A stretch of DNA of 14,181 nucleotides from Candidatus Nitrosopumilus sp. GTDB taxonomy: Archaea > Thermoproteota > Nitrososphaeria > Nitrososphaerales > Nitrosopumilaceae. Below are positions 1-7,195 of this stretch, one piece after another. Numbering within the stretch: the first letter of the stretch is position 1; the number at the start of each line of letters is the position of its first letter. The DNA lies in contig JABGZU010000139.1 of NCBI GenBank assembly GCA_018674605.1, positions 1 to 14,181 on the forward strand, written 5' to 3'. The notes under the pieces were generated by a model. The model saw nothing but the letters and a program-made list of their open reading frames with translations. It searched no databases and was not told where the DNA came from. The position numbers and the translations under genes were made by a program.

Positions 1-233
1 AAATACACATTTTTTCCAGCCATTCTTGCTGTTCGTGCTATCATGTCTATTTGTGAATAATGTGCAGCTGCACCAATGTGCCATGGTCTACCTGATGGAT
101 ATGGTGGAGGTGTATCTATTGTAAAGTTATTTTCTTTAGGTATAAAATCATAAATTTTGTCTTCTTCCCACTGCTTCAGAATATTTTTTTCTAATTCTGG
201 ATTCCATGCTTTTTCTGATATTTTAGGTTCCAT
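1..233 (-). CDS. valS: Valyl-tRNA synthetase, N-terminal fragment (gene runs off the window)
   Basis: Only the first 77 codons lie in the window; the rest is beyond base 1. It starts at the ATG at 231-233 and begins MEPKISEKAWNPELEKNILK. The segment PPPYPSGRPWHIG at about residues 42-54 is the class I aminoacyl-tRNA synthetase ATP-binding 'HIGH' region in the form typical of ValRS, followed by a helix (AAAHYSQIDMIARTARMAGKNVYF) that fits the ValRS/IleRS/LeuRS Rossmann start. The enzyme charges tRNA-Val with valine in the cytoplasm. The start codon lies 3 bases past the stop of the QueD-like gene upstream, so the two are probably cotranscribed. ValRS is preferred over IleRS and LeuRS because of the 'YPSGRPWHIG' wording, but the editing and KMSKS regions are not visible. 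Confidence 0.88.
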   Translation of the reverse strand, partial: MEPKISEKAWNPELEKNILKQWEEDKIYDFIPKENNFTIDTPPPYPSGRPWHIGAAAHYSQIDMIARTARMAGKNVY

Positions 234-236
234 TTT

Positions 237-1052
237 TTATCTTTCAATATTGGAAATTATATGAGAACCTTTGTTATATCCTTCATAAATGTAAACTCCC
301 ACTGCTTCTACATTTGCAGGCATTTTTGGAGCTAATAATTTTATAATTTCACTTGAAAGATTTTCAACTGTAGCTTCTCCTTCTAGGAGATATGTTGTAT
401 GTTTTGGAACTTGTAAATCAAACATTCCTTTTGGTCCATCAAAACTAATTTGATAATGCGATTCATCCTCTTTTTTTAGATATTTTCTATTAATGAAAAA
501 TTTATGATCAAATTCGTTTATAACTTCTTTAATAATTTTTTTTGCTATTCCAAAATCAACTAATAAATTATTTTTCATTTGTCCTACAATTTCTACCATT
601 ACTGATGAGGTATGTCCGTGCAAAATTGAACATTTTTCAACTAGTGGAAGTATGTGTGCATAATCAAATGAAAATGATGCATCTTCTAAAAATATGGAAC
701 CTGTTTGTGGTGTTTTATCGTAGAATACTATGTCCTGTAATTCTTTAATCTGTGCAACATATTTTGCATGTCCAATTGCCATTATTTTTTCTTCTGGACA
801 ATCTTCTTTGATTTGTTTATACTTTTGAATATCTTCATCATTATCAATTACTTCGATAAATCCTTTAGCCGTTTTAAAATCAATATTTACTTTATCTCCA
901 TTTTTTAATGTCATTTCATAATTGTACTCGTAATCATTTTCTAAAAATGTGAGCATTTGTGCTACTGTTAACTCTGTTCTTGTTTTTAGTAAATTTCCCT
1001 TTTTGTCTATATATTTAAAATCTGAATCTAAAATTATAGGGCTTGTAGTCAT
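237..1052 (-). CDS. QueD/6-pyruvoyl-tetrahydropterin synthase family protein with extra N-terminal domain
   Basis: 271 residues, about twice the length of a usual QueD/PTPS (120-150). Residues about 118-271 are the T-fold enzyme: zinc ligands H133 (FDYAH) and H145/H147 (HGH), catalytic Cys C141 in the spacing CxxxHGH that marks QueD (6-carboxy-tetrahydropterin synthase), DF at 166-167, DH at 182-183, a TVEN segment at 228-231 and E257 near the end. QueD converts dihydroneopterin triphosphate to 6-carboxy-tetrahydropterin, which in archaea leads to preQ0 and archaeosine in tRNA. Residues 1-115 are not part of the family. They hold alternating beta/helix segments (MTLKNGDKVNIDF, GFIEVID, a charged helix at 72-90) and are unassigned; a degenerate nuclease-like fold is only a guess. 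The pterin dehydratase gene lies just upstream on the same strand and valS 3 bases downstream. A TATA-like box sits 21-32 bases before the ATG, suggesting a leaderless mRNA. Confidence 0.85.
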   Translation of the reverse strand: MTTSPIILDSDFKYIDKKGNLLKTRTELTVAQMLTFLENDYEYNYEMTLKNGDKVNIDFKTAKGFIEVIDNDEDIQKYKQIKEDCPEEKIMAIGHAKYVAQIKELQDIVFYDKTPQTGSIFLEDASFSFDYAHILPLVEKCSILHGHTSSVMVEIVGQMKNNLLVDFGIAKKIIKEVINEFDHKFFINRKYLKKEDESHYQISFDGPKGMFDLQVPKHTTYLLEGEATVENLSSEIIKLLAPKMPANVEAVGVYIYEGYNKGSHIISNIER

Positions 1053-1072
1053 GTGACATTTTTTGATTATGG

Positions 1073-1084
1073 ATATAATATAAA
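1073..1084 (-). promoter_or_regulatory. Probable TATA box of the QueD-like gene
   Basis: Read on the minus strand the sequence is TTTATATTATAT, close to the archaeal TATA consensus, and is centred about 26 bases before the ATG at 1052. That spacing implies transcription starting at or next to the start codon, the leaderless arrangement common in archaea. The region is AT-rich, so chance similarity is possible. Confidence 0.5.
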
Positions 1085-1120
1085 TTCTGTAATAATCTGA
1101 ATGAATATAATTTTTTTACA

Positions 1121-1396
1121 TTAAACTAATGCATTTAAAATTCTAGCAAGGTTGACATCATTTTTTGTAATTCCTCCTGCATCATGTGTTGTTAATTCTA
1201 TTGTGATTCTATTGTACACATTAAACCATTCTGGGTGATGATTCATTTTTTCAATTTCCATAGCTGCTCTAGTCATAAAACCAAATGCTTGATTAAAATT
1301 ATCAAATTTAAATTCTTTGTGTAGTTTATCATTTTTTATACTCCATTCTGATAATTGTTTCAATTCTTCTTTTATTTCTAATTCTGATAATCTCAT
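1121..1396 (-). CDS. Pterin-4-alpha-carbinolamine dehydratase
   Basis: 91 residues, the normal length for the PCD/DCoH (PhhB) family. The signature is clear: EKMNHHPEWFNVYNRITIELTTHDAGG covers about residues 49-75, with the HHP catalytic histidines, the VYN strand and the TTHDAGG loop, followed by T-x-x-D in the last helix. The enzyme dehydrates 4a-hydroxy-tetrahydropterin and so recycles pterin cofactor; in prokaryotes lacking aromatic amino acid hydroxylases its role is less settled, and members near molybdopterin or folate genes are known. Here it lies 68 bases upstream of a QueD/PTPS-like gene on the same strand, forming a pterin-related pair. A TTTTAAT box (minus strand, 1421-1429) is 25-33 bases upstream of the ATG, so it probably has its own promoter. 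Confidence 0.92.
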   Translation of the reverse strand: MRLSELEIKEELKQLSEWSIKNDKLHKEFKFDNFNQAFGFMTRAAMEIEKMNHHPEWFNVYNRITIELTTHDAGGITKNDVNLARILNALV

Positions 1397-1467
1397 TATA
1401 TTGTATTATTTTTATTGTTAGATTAAAAGATTGACGAATTACATGTTTTCTTAATTTATTAATAATT

Positions 1468-1965
1468 TTACCATAATTTTCCTTGCATTTTTAAAATTAA
1501 TTTTATATTTTTTGAAATTGTATCTAATGTATCTAAGTCATAATTTGCATTTGTAAAATTTATTGATGTAAATATTGCACCCTCAAAATTTGTATGTCTT
1601 AAATTTACTCCACTTAGATTCGTATTTTTTATTTCTGCATTTCTTAAATCTGCATAAAATAAATCTGCTCCACTAATGTTTGCATTTGTAAGATCAACCC
1701 CATACAAGTCAGTATCCCAAAGTTTTGCATTTGAAAGATTCACATTTTGTAAATCTGCTCCTCTTAATTTCACATTAAATAATATTGTATCACTTAAATC
1801 TGCTCCCGTTAAATCTGCTCCGCTTAAATTTGCGTTATGTATGTCTCTGTTTTTGAGATTCACCTCTCTCAAATTTGCATTTGATAAATTCCTTCCAATT
1901 AATTCTTCATAATCAAAATTAACTTTTGAAAAATTTCTTTTTTTAAAAATATCTTTAGGTTCCAT
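1468..1965 (-). CDS. Pentapeptide-repeat protein
   Basis: 165 residues with a run of pentapeptides of the A(D/N)LxX type from about residue 14 to 146 (for example ANLSG ADLTG ADLSD, and later ANISG ADLFY ADLRN). Such repeats fold into a right-handed four-sided beta-helix. The last about 20 residues (NIKLILKMQGKLW) form a non-repeat cap. There is no signal peptide or membrane segment, so it is probably cytoplasmic. Some members mimic DNA and protect gyrase from inhibitors, but most have no known job and nothing here assigns one. It lies 71 bases upstream of the pterin dehydratase on the same strand and is divergent from the PP-loop gene at 2071. Confidence 0.9.
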   Translation of the reverse strand: MEPKDIFKKRNFSKVNFDYEELIGRNLSNANLREVNLKNRDIHNANLSGADLTGADLSDTILFNVKLRGADLQNVNLSNAKLWDTDLYGVDLTNANISGADLFYADLRNAEIKNTNLSGVNLRHTNFEGAIFTSINFTNANYDLDTLDTISKNIKLILKMQGKLW

Positions 1966-2070
1966 TTTATTTTCCAGTAAAACATTTCATTATTATTGTG
2001 TTTATGGTTGTTTTCTCTTTATTAGACATAGTTTATGGAAATATATGTAAAATTAATTCTATGATTTAAT

Positions 2071-2835
2071 GTGGGTGATATGGATTTCTTAAATCAGACA
2101 TTATTAAAAAATATTAAAAATTCTATTTCTGAGATAGTGCCAAAAAAGAAAATAGGCATTGCTTTTTCTGGCGGTGTTGACAGTACATTAGTTTCAAAAA
2201 TTTGTTCAGATATGGGTTTTGATGTTGTTTTGCTTACTATTGGGTTTTCTGAATCTCATGATATTTTATTTTCTAAAGAAGTTAATGAATTTCTGAAATA
2301 TTCCCATCATATTTTAGAAATTGACGGTGAAACATTTCCTACAATTACTTCTAATATTCGTAATGTGATTGATACTGATAATTTATCTTGGAATGAAAAC
2401 TGTATTGCTTTTCATTATGTATCTAAACTTGCAAAAAGTTTGAATCTTGATACTGTGATTACTGGTAATGGTATTGATGAATTATTTTGTGGATACAATG
2501 TATATCGTGAATCTTTTTCTGGCGGTGAAATTAGAATTAATGAGGTTATGGAATTGAAATTAGATAATGAACTAAAAATGATGAAGGCTGTAAATGTGGT
2601 TGCTTCGGAATTTAATGTGAAAATTCTACAACCTTTACTGTCTACGTCTTTCATAGAGTATGCAAAAACTGTTCCTATTTCTGAAAAAATTCATAGTTCT
2701 GATGATCTATTTCGTAAACATATCATACGTAAATTAGCTAGTGATGTGGGTGTTCCAGAAATTTCTTGCACTAAAAGAAAAAAAGCATTGCAGTATGGTT
2801 CTAAAATTCATAAATCTTTAGTAAAAATTAGATAA
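2071..2835 (+). CDS. Asparagine-synthase-like PP-loop ATPase without glutaminase domain
   Basis: 254 residues if it starts at the GTG at 2071, or 251 from the ATG at 2080; the upstream ATG at 2061 meets a stop after one codon. The P-loop-like motif SGGVDS is at residues 33-38 and TGNGIDELFCGYNVY at 131-145 corresponds to the GDGxDELFGGY loop of asparagine synthetase. The C-terminal KRKKALQYGSKIHK is also typical of that domain. The class II glutamine amidotransferase half of AsnB (about 200 residues, starting MCG) is absent, so the enzyme would need free ammonia or another nitrogen donor, or adenylates a different acid. In an ammonia oxidiser an ammonia-dependent amide synthesis is plausible, but this is inference. 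It is convergent with purB, overlapping it by 8 bases. Confidence 0.82.
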   Translation: MGDMDFLNQTLLKNIKNSISEIVPKKKIGIAFSGGVDSTLVSKICSDMGFDVVLLTIGFSESHDILFSKEVNEFLKYSHHILEIDGETFPTITSNIRNVIDTDNLSWNENCIAFHYVSKLAKSLNLDTVITGNGIDELFCGYNVYRESFSGGEIRINEVMELKLDNELKMMKAVNVVASEFNVKILQPLLSTSFIEYAKTVPISEKIHSSDDLFRKHIIRKLASDVGVPEISCTKRKKALQYGSKIHKSLVKIR

Positions 2836-4189
2836 TTTTTTTTATTGTTCTCTGAACTGATTTTTCAACATTACTAATGATTTTAGGTGCTGCTCCAAGA
2901 TGTTTTTCTGGTGCAAAAATTGAATCTATTTCATTATTTGTTAATTTTGAAGAGAATGCTTTATCATTTTTAATTGCATCTTTATACAATATTCCTTTGT
3001 CATTTGCTTCAAATGCAACTCTTTGCACATCCCTATAGGCTACAAATCTTGGAATGCCTTTTTTGATGAGTGCCTCTAAAACAAATTCTGCAAATATTTG
3101 TCCTTTTGTAATGTATAGATTATCTACAATTCTTTTTTCATTTACCATTAAATTTGATATAATTCTAGTCATTGTTTCTAACATTTCATCAACTAAAATT
3201 GAAACTGTTGGAATTACAAATCTTTCATTAGCTGAATTTGAAAGATCTCTTTCATGCCATAGTGGAATATTTTCAAATGCAACTGTAACTTGACTTCTTA
3301 CTAATTTAGATAATGATGATACTCGCTCACTCTTTATTGGATTTCTTTTCACTGGAACTGCACTGCTTCCCATTTGTCCTTTTTTGAATTGTTCTGCAAC
3401 TTCTCCAATTTCAGTTCTTTGTAAATTTCTAATTTCTATTGCAATTTTTTCTAATGTTGTACCAATTAATGCTAATTCAAATACATATTCAGCATATCTT
3501 TCTCTAGGAACAACTTGTGTTGTAACTTCTGCTGGAAATAATTTTAACCTCTTTGCAGCTCTTTTCTGTACTTCTAGTGCTTCTGCACCCATTAAAGAAC
3601 CAGTTCCCACAACTCCTAATGTTTTACAAATCAAAATTCTTTTCTTTATTTCTTCAATTCGTTCTACATGTTTTGCCATTTCTGCAGCCCAGTTTGCAAA
3701 TTTTAATCCAAATGAAATAATGCTTGCATGTTGTCCGTGAGTTCTGCCTACTGCTGGTATCTTTGCATATTTTGCAGATTTTTTTGCAAGAATTGATGCC
3801 ATTTTTGCAACTTTAGGTTCAACGATCTGTAATACATCTCTCATTTGCATTGAATTACTTGTATCAACTAAATCATTACTTGTAAGACCATAATGGATCC
3901 AAGGTCTTGCGCTTTTGGAACATTTCTCACTAAGTGATTCTACTAATGCTGCTGTATCGTGATCACTTTTTGCTTCTAATTGTTTGATTCTTTTTGCAGT
4001 GATTTTTCCTGACATTGCCGCTCTGTGAATTTCTTTACCTATGCTTTTTGAAATAATTCCTATTTCACTTTGGGCGATGGCAGCAGCTCCCTCAATTTCT
4101 AACTGATAATCCACTTTCTTTTGCTCACTAAAAATTTCCATCATTTCTTTGGTGCCATAACGACCATTATCAATAGGTAAAATTGCCAT
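2828..4189 (-). CDS. purB: Adenylosuccinate lyase
   Basis: 453 residues, standard length for the fumarase/aspartase superfamily. Visible motifs: HYGLTSNDLVDT at 99-110, SDHDT at 75-79, GRTHGQ at 148-153 with the catalytic-base region His151, and the superfamily signature GSSAVPVKRNP at 274-284 containing the flexible-loop serine. It begins MAILPIDNGRYGTKEM, typical of archaeal PurB. The enzyme splits fumarate from SAICAR and adenylosuccinate, serving two steps of purine synthesis in the cytoplasm. The stop overlaps the end of the convergent PP-loop gene. An ATTTATTTTC box (minus strand, 4211-4220) is 22-31 bases before the ATG and may be its TATA element. Confidence 0.95.
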   Translation of the reverse strand: MAILPIDNGRYGTKEMMEIFSEQKKVDYQLEIEGAAAIAQSEIGIISKSIGKEIHRAAMSGKITAKRIKQLEAKSDHDTAALVESLSEKCSKSARPWIHYGLTSNDLVDTSNSMQMRDVLQIVEPKVAKMASILAKKSAKYAKIPAVGRTHGQHASIISFGLKFANWAAEMAKHVERIEEIKKRILICKTLGVVGTGSLMGAEALEVQKRAAKRLKLFPAEVTTQVVPRERYAEYVFELALIGTTLEKIAIEIRNLQRTEIGEVAEQFKKGQMGSSAVPVKRNPIKSERVSSLSKLVRSQVTVAFENIPLWHERDLSNSANERFVIPTVSILVDEMLETMTRIISNLMVNEKRIVDNLYITKGQIFAEFVLEALIKKGIPRFVAYRDVQRVAFEANDKGILYKDAIKNDKAFSSKLTNNEIDSIFAPEKHLGAAPKIISNVEKSVQRTIKKII

Positions 4190-4391
4190 CGTTTTGGTAT
4201 CTGTATATTAGAAAATAAATCTACTTATTTTTTCATCTATTTTTGCGATCATTGGATGATTAAACTCTACTACAAACTATTTTTTGATTAAAATCTACCA
4301 TATTTTTATTTTAATTCTTATTAATTTAAAATTATTTTTAGAATGCTTCTGATGATTTAAATTGGATTGAGAAGTAATTTTACCGATACTT
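4190..4391. promoter_or_regulatory. Divergent purB/rtcB promoter region with a direct repeat
   Basis: This 202-base AT-rich stretch separates two divergent genes. On the plus strand GATTTAAATT at about 4353-4362 lies roughly 30 bases before the rtcB ATG and is a candidate TATA box; a TTTATTTT-type box serves purB on the other strand. Between them TGATTAAACTCTAC (4257-4270) is repeated as TGATTAAAATCTAC (4285-4298), matching at 13 of 14 positions, 28 bases apart. A related AAATCTAC occurs at 4217-4224. The copies could be binding sites for a regulator, but which one is unknown. No open reading frame was recognised here. Confidence 0.4.
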
Positions 4392-5840
4392 ATGTCGTCA
4401 AACATTCCAAAGAAAATTGGAGAAAATCAATATCAAATTGATGCTGATCCTAGTCTTGGGATGAACGTTCCTGTAAAAATTTATGCTGATGAGCCATTAT
4501 TACAAAAAATGCTATCTGATAGAACTATTATGCAGGCTCGAAATGTTGCTTCTATTCCAGGCATTGTTAGTCACAGTGTTGTTTTACCTGATGGTCATGA
4601 AGGATATGGTTTTCCTGTAGGTGGGGTTGCAGCTATGGATGCTGAAGAAGGAATGATTAGTCCTGGTGGTGTTGGATATGATATTAATTGTGGAGTAAGA
4701 CTACTTCGTTCAAACTTAACTGAACAAACTGTTCGTTCAAAATTAAAAGATTTAGTTAATGATTTGTTTAGTTCAATACCTTCTGGTGTTGGCTCTAAAG
4801 GTGCAGTTCGTTTAACTAATTCAGAACTTGATGAAGTTTTAGTAAATGGTGTTAATTGGGCTATTGATCATGGATATGGTTCAACAAATGATTCTGATGT
4901 TTGTGAGGAAAATGGTAGAATCTTAAATGCTGATCCAAACAAAGTTTCTGATAAAGCAAAAAAGAGAGGAGCTCCTCAACTTGGTAGTTTAGGTTCTGGT
5001 AATCATTTTCTTGAAATTCAAAAAGTTGCAGAAATACATGATGAAGAAGCAGCTAGTAGAATGGGAATTAAAGAAGGAACAATTACCGTTTTAATTCATT
5101 GTGGTTCTAGAGGATTTGGTCATCAAGTTTGTAGTGATTATCTACGAGTAGCAGAACAAGCTATGGAAAAATATAACATTAATCTGCCTGATAGAGAACT
5201 TGCTTGCGTTCCAAATAACTCTGAAGAAGGTGAGTCTTATAGAAAAGCAATGTTTGCTGCATTAAATTTTGCATGGAGTAATAGACAAATGATTACTCAT
5301 TGGACTAGAAAGTCATTTGAACGTGTATTTAATCAAACAGAATCTGATCTTGATATGAAATTAGTTTATGATGTTGCGCATAATATTGCTAAGGTAGAAA
5401 AACATAAGGTTGATGGCCAGGATAGAAAATTAGTTGTTCATAGAAAAGGTGCAACAAGAGCATTTCCTTCAAATCGTGATGAAATCCCTTCTAGGTATAG
5501 GGATCTAGGCCAACCTGTTTTAGTTCCTGGGTCTATGGGAACTTCAAGTTGGATTTTACTTGGAAAACCAAATTCTATGGATTTGAGTTTTGGTTCTACT
5601 GCTCATGGTGCAGGAAGAACTATGTCTAGATCAAAGGCTAGAAGAAATTTTACTGAGGATAATGTAAAAAAATCTCTTAATGATAAAGGGATATTTATCA
5701 AAGCATTAACTCGAGATGGAGTTGTTGAAGAAACACCTGAGGCTTACAAAGACGTTGATTCTGTAGTTAATGTTTCACATAATTTGGGAATTGCTACTAA
5801 AGTTGCAAAATTAATACCTATAGGTGTGATTAAAGGTTGA
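4392..5840 (+). CDS. rtcB: RtcB tRNA-splicing ligase (3'-phosphate RNA ligase)
   Basis: 482 residues, as in archaeal RtcB. Active-site motifs are all present: PDGHEGYGFP (66-75), DINCGVRL (97-104) with metal ligands D97 and C100, GSGNHFLEIQ (201-210) with H205, IHCGSRGFGH (235-244) with H236, AHNIAK (329-334) with H330, and HGAGR (405-409), whose His405 matches the histidine that is guanylylated in the Pyrococcus enzyme (His404). The C-terminus (SVVNVSHNLGIATKVAKLIPIGVIKG) is typical. RtcB joins 2',3'-cyclic-phosphate and 5'-OH ends of tRNA halves after intron removal, using GTP and Mn2+. No archaease gene is adjacent. Its stop overlaps the TTG start of the PDCD5 gene, indicating translational coupling. 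Confidence 0.97.
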   Translation: MSSNIPKKIGENQYQIDADPSLGMNVPVKIYADEPLLQKMLSDRTIMQARNVASIPGIVSHSVVLPDGHEGYGFPVGGVAAMDAEEGMISPGGVGYDINCGVRLLRSNLTEQTVRSKLKDLVNDLFSSIPSGVGSKGAVRLTNSELDEVLVNGVNWAIDHGYGSTNDSDVCEENGRILNADPNKVSDKAKKRGAPQLGSLGSGNHFLEIQKVAEIHDEEAASRMGIKEGTITVLIHCGSRGFGHQVCSDYLRVAEQAMEKYNINLPDRELACVPNNSEEGESYRKAMFAALNFAWSNRQMITHWTRKSFERVFNQTESDLDMKLVYDVAHNIAKVEKHKVDGQDRKLVVHRKGATRAFPSNRDEIPSRYRDLGQPVLVPGSMGTSSWILLGKPNSMDLSFGSTAHGAGRTMSRSKARRNFTEDNVKKSLNDKGIFIKALTRDGVVEETPEAYKDVDSVVNVSHNLGIATKVAKLIPIGVIKG

Positions 5841-6250
5841 GCGATGATGATTCTGAACTTCAAAGGTTACAGGCTAAACGTCTTGCTGAAATGCAAAAAA
5901 ATATTTCATCACGTGAAATTATTGAAGAAACTCCAAAACCTACTGAAGATAAAATTGTTAATCCTCGAGATCTATTAATTAAACAATTAGGCTTTAGAGG
6001 ATTGGAAGTTTTAACAAATGCTGAATTTCAATTCCCAAATGAAACTAAAGTTGTGATTGAAAAATTATCTGAATTAATTAAAACTGGTGAAATTAATGAA
6101 ATTCTTGATGGTGGTAAACTATTAGCGTTATTTCGTTCAATTGGATTGAGTATTAGGATGGATACAAAAATTAACATTCAACAAGATGGAAAATTTGTAT
6201 CTTTAACTGATAAGCTTAGTAATACATCAAATAATGATGATGTAAAATGA
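5837..6250 (+). CDS. PDCD5 family DNA-binding protein
   Basis: 137 residues. The start is TTG at 5837, overlapping the rtcB stop (TTGA); the nearby ATGATG is out of frame. Starting here gives MSDDDSELQRLQAKRLAEMQ, which matches the conserved acidic N-terminus plus helix of archaeal PDCD5 (TFAR19/MTH1615), so the TTG is well supported. The core three-helix bundle covers about residues 43-115: RDLLIKQLGFRGLEVLTNAE, then NETKVVIEKLSELIKTGEI, then GGKLLALFRSIG. The tail (116-137) is polar. Archaeal members bind double-stranded DNA and may bind ribosome-associated or chaperone factors; the exact job is unsettled. Sandwiched in a coupled set with rtcB and a small unknown gene. Confidence 0.85.
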   Translation: MSDDDSELQRLQAKRLAEMQKNISSREIIEETPKPTEDKIVNPRDLLIKQLGFRGLEVLTNAEFQFPNETKVVIEKLSELIKTGEINEILDGGKLLALFRSIGLSIRMDTKINIQQDGKFVSLTDKLSNTSNNDDVK

Positions 6251-6558
6251 GTATAACTTTAGAAATTGGAACAAAAAATTACCTTGATGATCTACTCTGT
6301 ATTAAAAAACACCTTTCTCATATGGAAACTCTTTTGAATTGCCACGCAAACTATGTTCTTAGCAAACCATCTTCAAGATTTGGTTGGACATTTTTTAAAA
6401 TAGAGTTTAAATCCAATTTACAAATTAATATCTCTGAAAAATTTTCCGATATACTTGCAAAATATCAGTTAAATGATGAAGCAGGAAGATTTACTAAATT
6501 TATGAGCGATTATTTTATCTCTAGAGGATGTAATGTGAAAATAAATTTAGTTAACTAA
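6247..6558 (+). CDS. Conserved-looking small protein of unknown function (103 residues)
   Basis: I do not recognise this protein. It starts at ATG 6247, sharing ATGA with the PDCD5 stop, so it is translationally coupled to that gene and rtcB. It is soluble, without signal or membrane segments, and appears to alternate helix and strand (YLDDLLCIKKHLSHMETLL helix; WTFFKIEFKSNLQINIS strands; GRFTKFMSDYFISRG helix; CNVKINLVN strand), which would suit a small alpha/beta domain. The coupling implies a role in the same process or complex as RtcB/PDCD5, but that is inference only. Its stop overlaps the uS11 stop region by 4 bases. Confidence 0.75.
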   Translation: MSITLEIGTKNYLDDLLCIKKHLSHMETLLNCHANYVLSKPSSRFGWTFFKIEFKSNLQINISEKFSDILAKYQLNDEAGRFTKFMSDYFISRGCNVKINLVN

Positions 6559-7079
6559 ACTCTTCTTCCTCTTTTTCCACCTTTCTTTCTAGTGGTGTCA
6601 TGAGGTATTGGTGTTACATCGTCAATTCTTCCAATTTTGAATCCTCCTCTTGCTAATGCTCTAATAGCTGCTTGTGCACCTGGACCTGGAACTCTTGAAC
6701 CAACTCCTCCTACTGCACGAACTTTAATGTGAAATCCTGTAAATCCTTTTGTTCTTGTTGCTTCAACAACTGCATTTGCAGCTTTCATTGCAGCAAATGG
6801 TGATGATTCATATCTGTCTGCATTTACGTGAATTCCACCAGAACTAATGGAGACTGTTTCACCACCTGTAAGATCTGTCATGTGGATAATTGTATTATTA
6901 TAACTACTGTAAATATGAGCAATCCCCCATTTTTCTGGACCTTCTTTTTTGGTCTCTGGTTGATTTTGTGTTTCTACTGCTGCCTCAGCTACTTGTTCTA
7001 CTGCTGCCTCAGCTACTTGTTCTACTGCTGCCTCAGCTGTTTCCACAGGTACTTCTACTTTGGCTTCAATTTCTGACAA
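6555..7079 (-). CDS. rps11: 30S ribosomal protein uS11 with acidic repeat N-terminal extension
   Basis: 174 residues; archaeal uS11 is usually about 130. The core runs from about residue 51 (WGIAHIYSSYNNTIIHMTDL) to the end, with the hallmark RVPGPGAQAAIRALARGG and the basic C-terminus HDTTRKKGGKRGRRV that binds 16S rRNA in the platform of the small subunit. Residues 1-48 are an Ala/Glu/Val-rich acidic tail; 15-36 are tandem AEAAVEQV units. The start must be TTG at 7077-7079, because the next in-frame Met is deep in the core. A strong TATA box (GTTTTTTAAA, minus strand) lies 22-31 bases upstream, so the mRNA is probably leaderless. The gene is not next to the uS13/uS4/RNA polymerase genes often seen with it in archaea. 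Confidence 0.95.
   Translation of the reverse strand: MSEIEAKVEVPVETAEAAVEQVAEAAVEQVAEAAVETQNQPETKKEGPEKWGIAHIYSSYNNTIIHMTDLTGGETVSISSGGIHVNADRYESSPFAAMKAANAVVEATRTKGFTGFHIKVRAVGGVGSRVPGPGAQAAIRALARGGFKIGRIDDVTPIPHDTTRKKGGKRGRRV
6972..7038 (-). repeat. 24-base tandem repeat, about 2.8 copies, inside the uS11 gene
   Basis: On the plus strand the unit TTCTACTGCTGCCTCAGC plus TACTTG starts at 6972, 6996 and 7020; the first two copies are identical and the third matches for 19 bases. It encodes the AEAAVEQV octapeptide in frame. The exact nucleotide identity points to recent slippage or unequal duplication. Confidence 0.9.
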
Positions 7080-7100
7080 TGTTTATCAGATCTTAAAGGG

Positions 7101-7110
7101 TTTAAAAAAC
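7101..7110 (-). promoter_or_regulatory. TATA box of the uS11 gene
   Basis: Minus-strand GTTTTTTAAA, centred about 26 bases before the TTG start at 7079. The spacing fits a leaderless transcript and supports the TTG as the true start. Confidence 0.6.
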
Positions 7111-7195
7111 ATTGATTTCCTAAAATTGTTTCAATCTTCTACTTTGGCTTAAAATTTTTCATTATTCATATACTGTAATTTATTGGGTAATTTTG

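Noticed and set aside
6828..7096. Plus-strand open frames rich in Leu, Cys and Tyr opposite the uS11 N-terminus
   Set aside because: They are antisense images of the uS11 tandem repeat and its core, with no start context or independent evidence.
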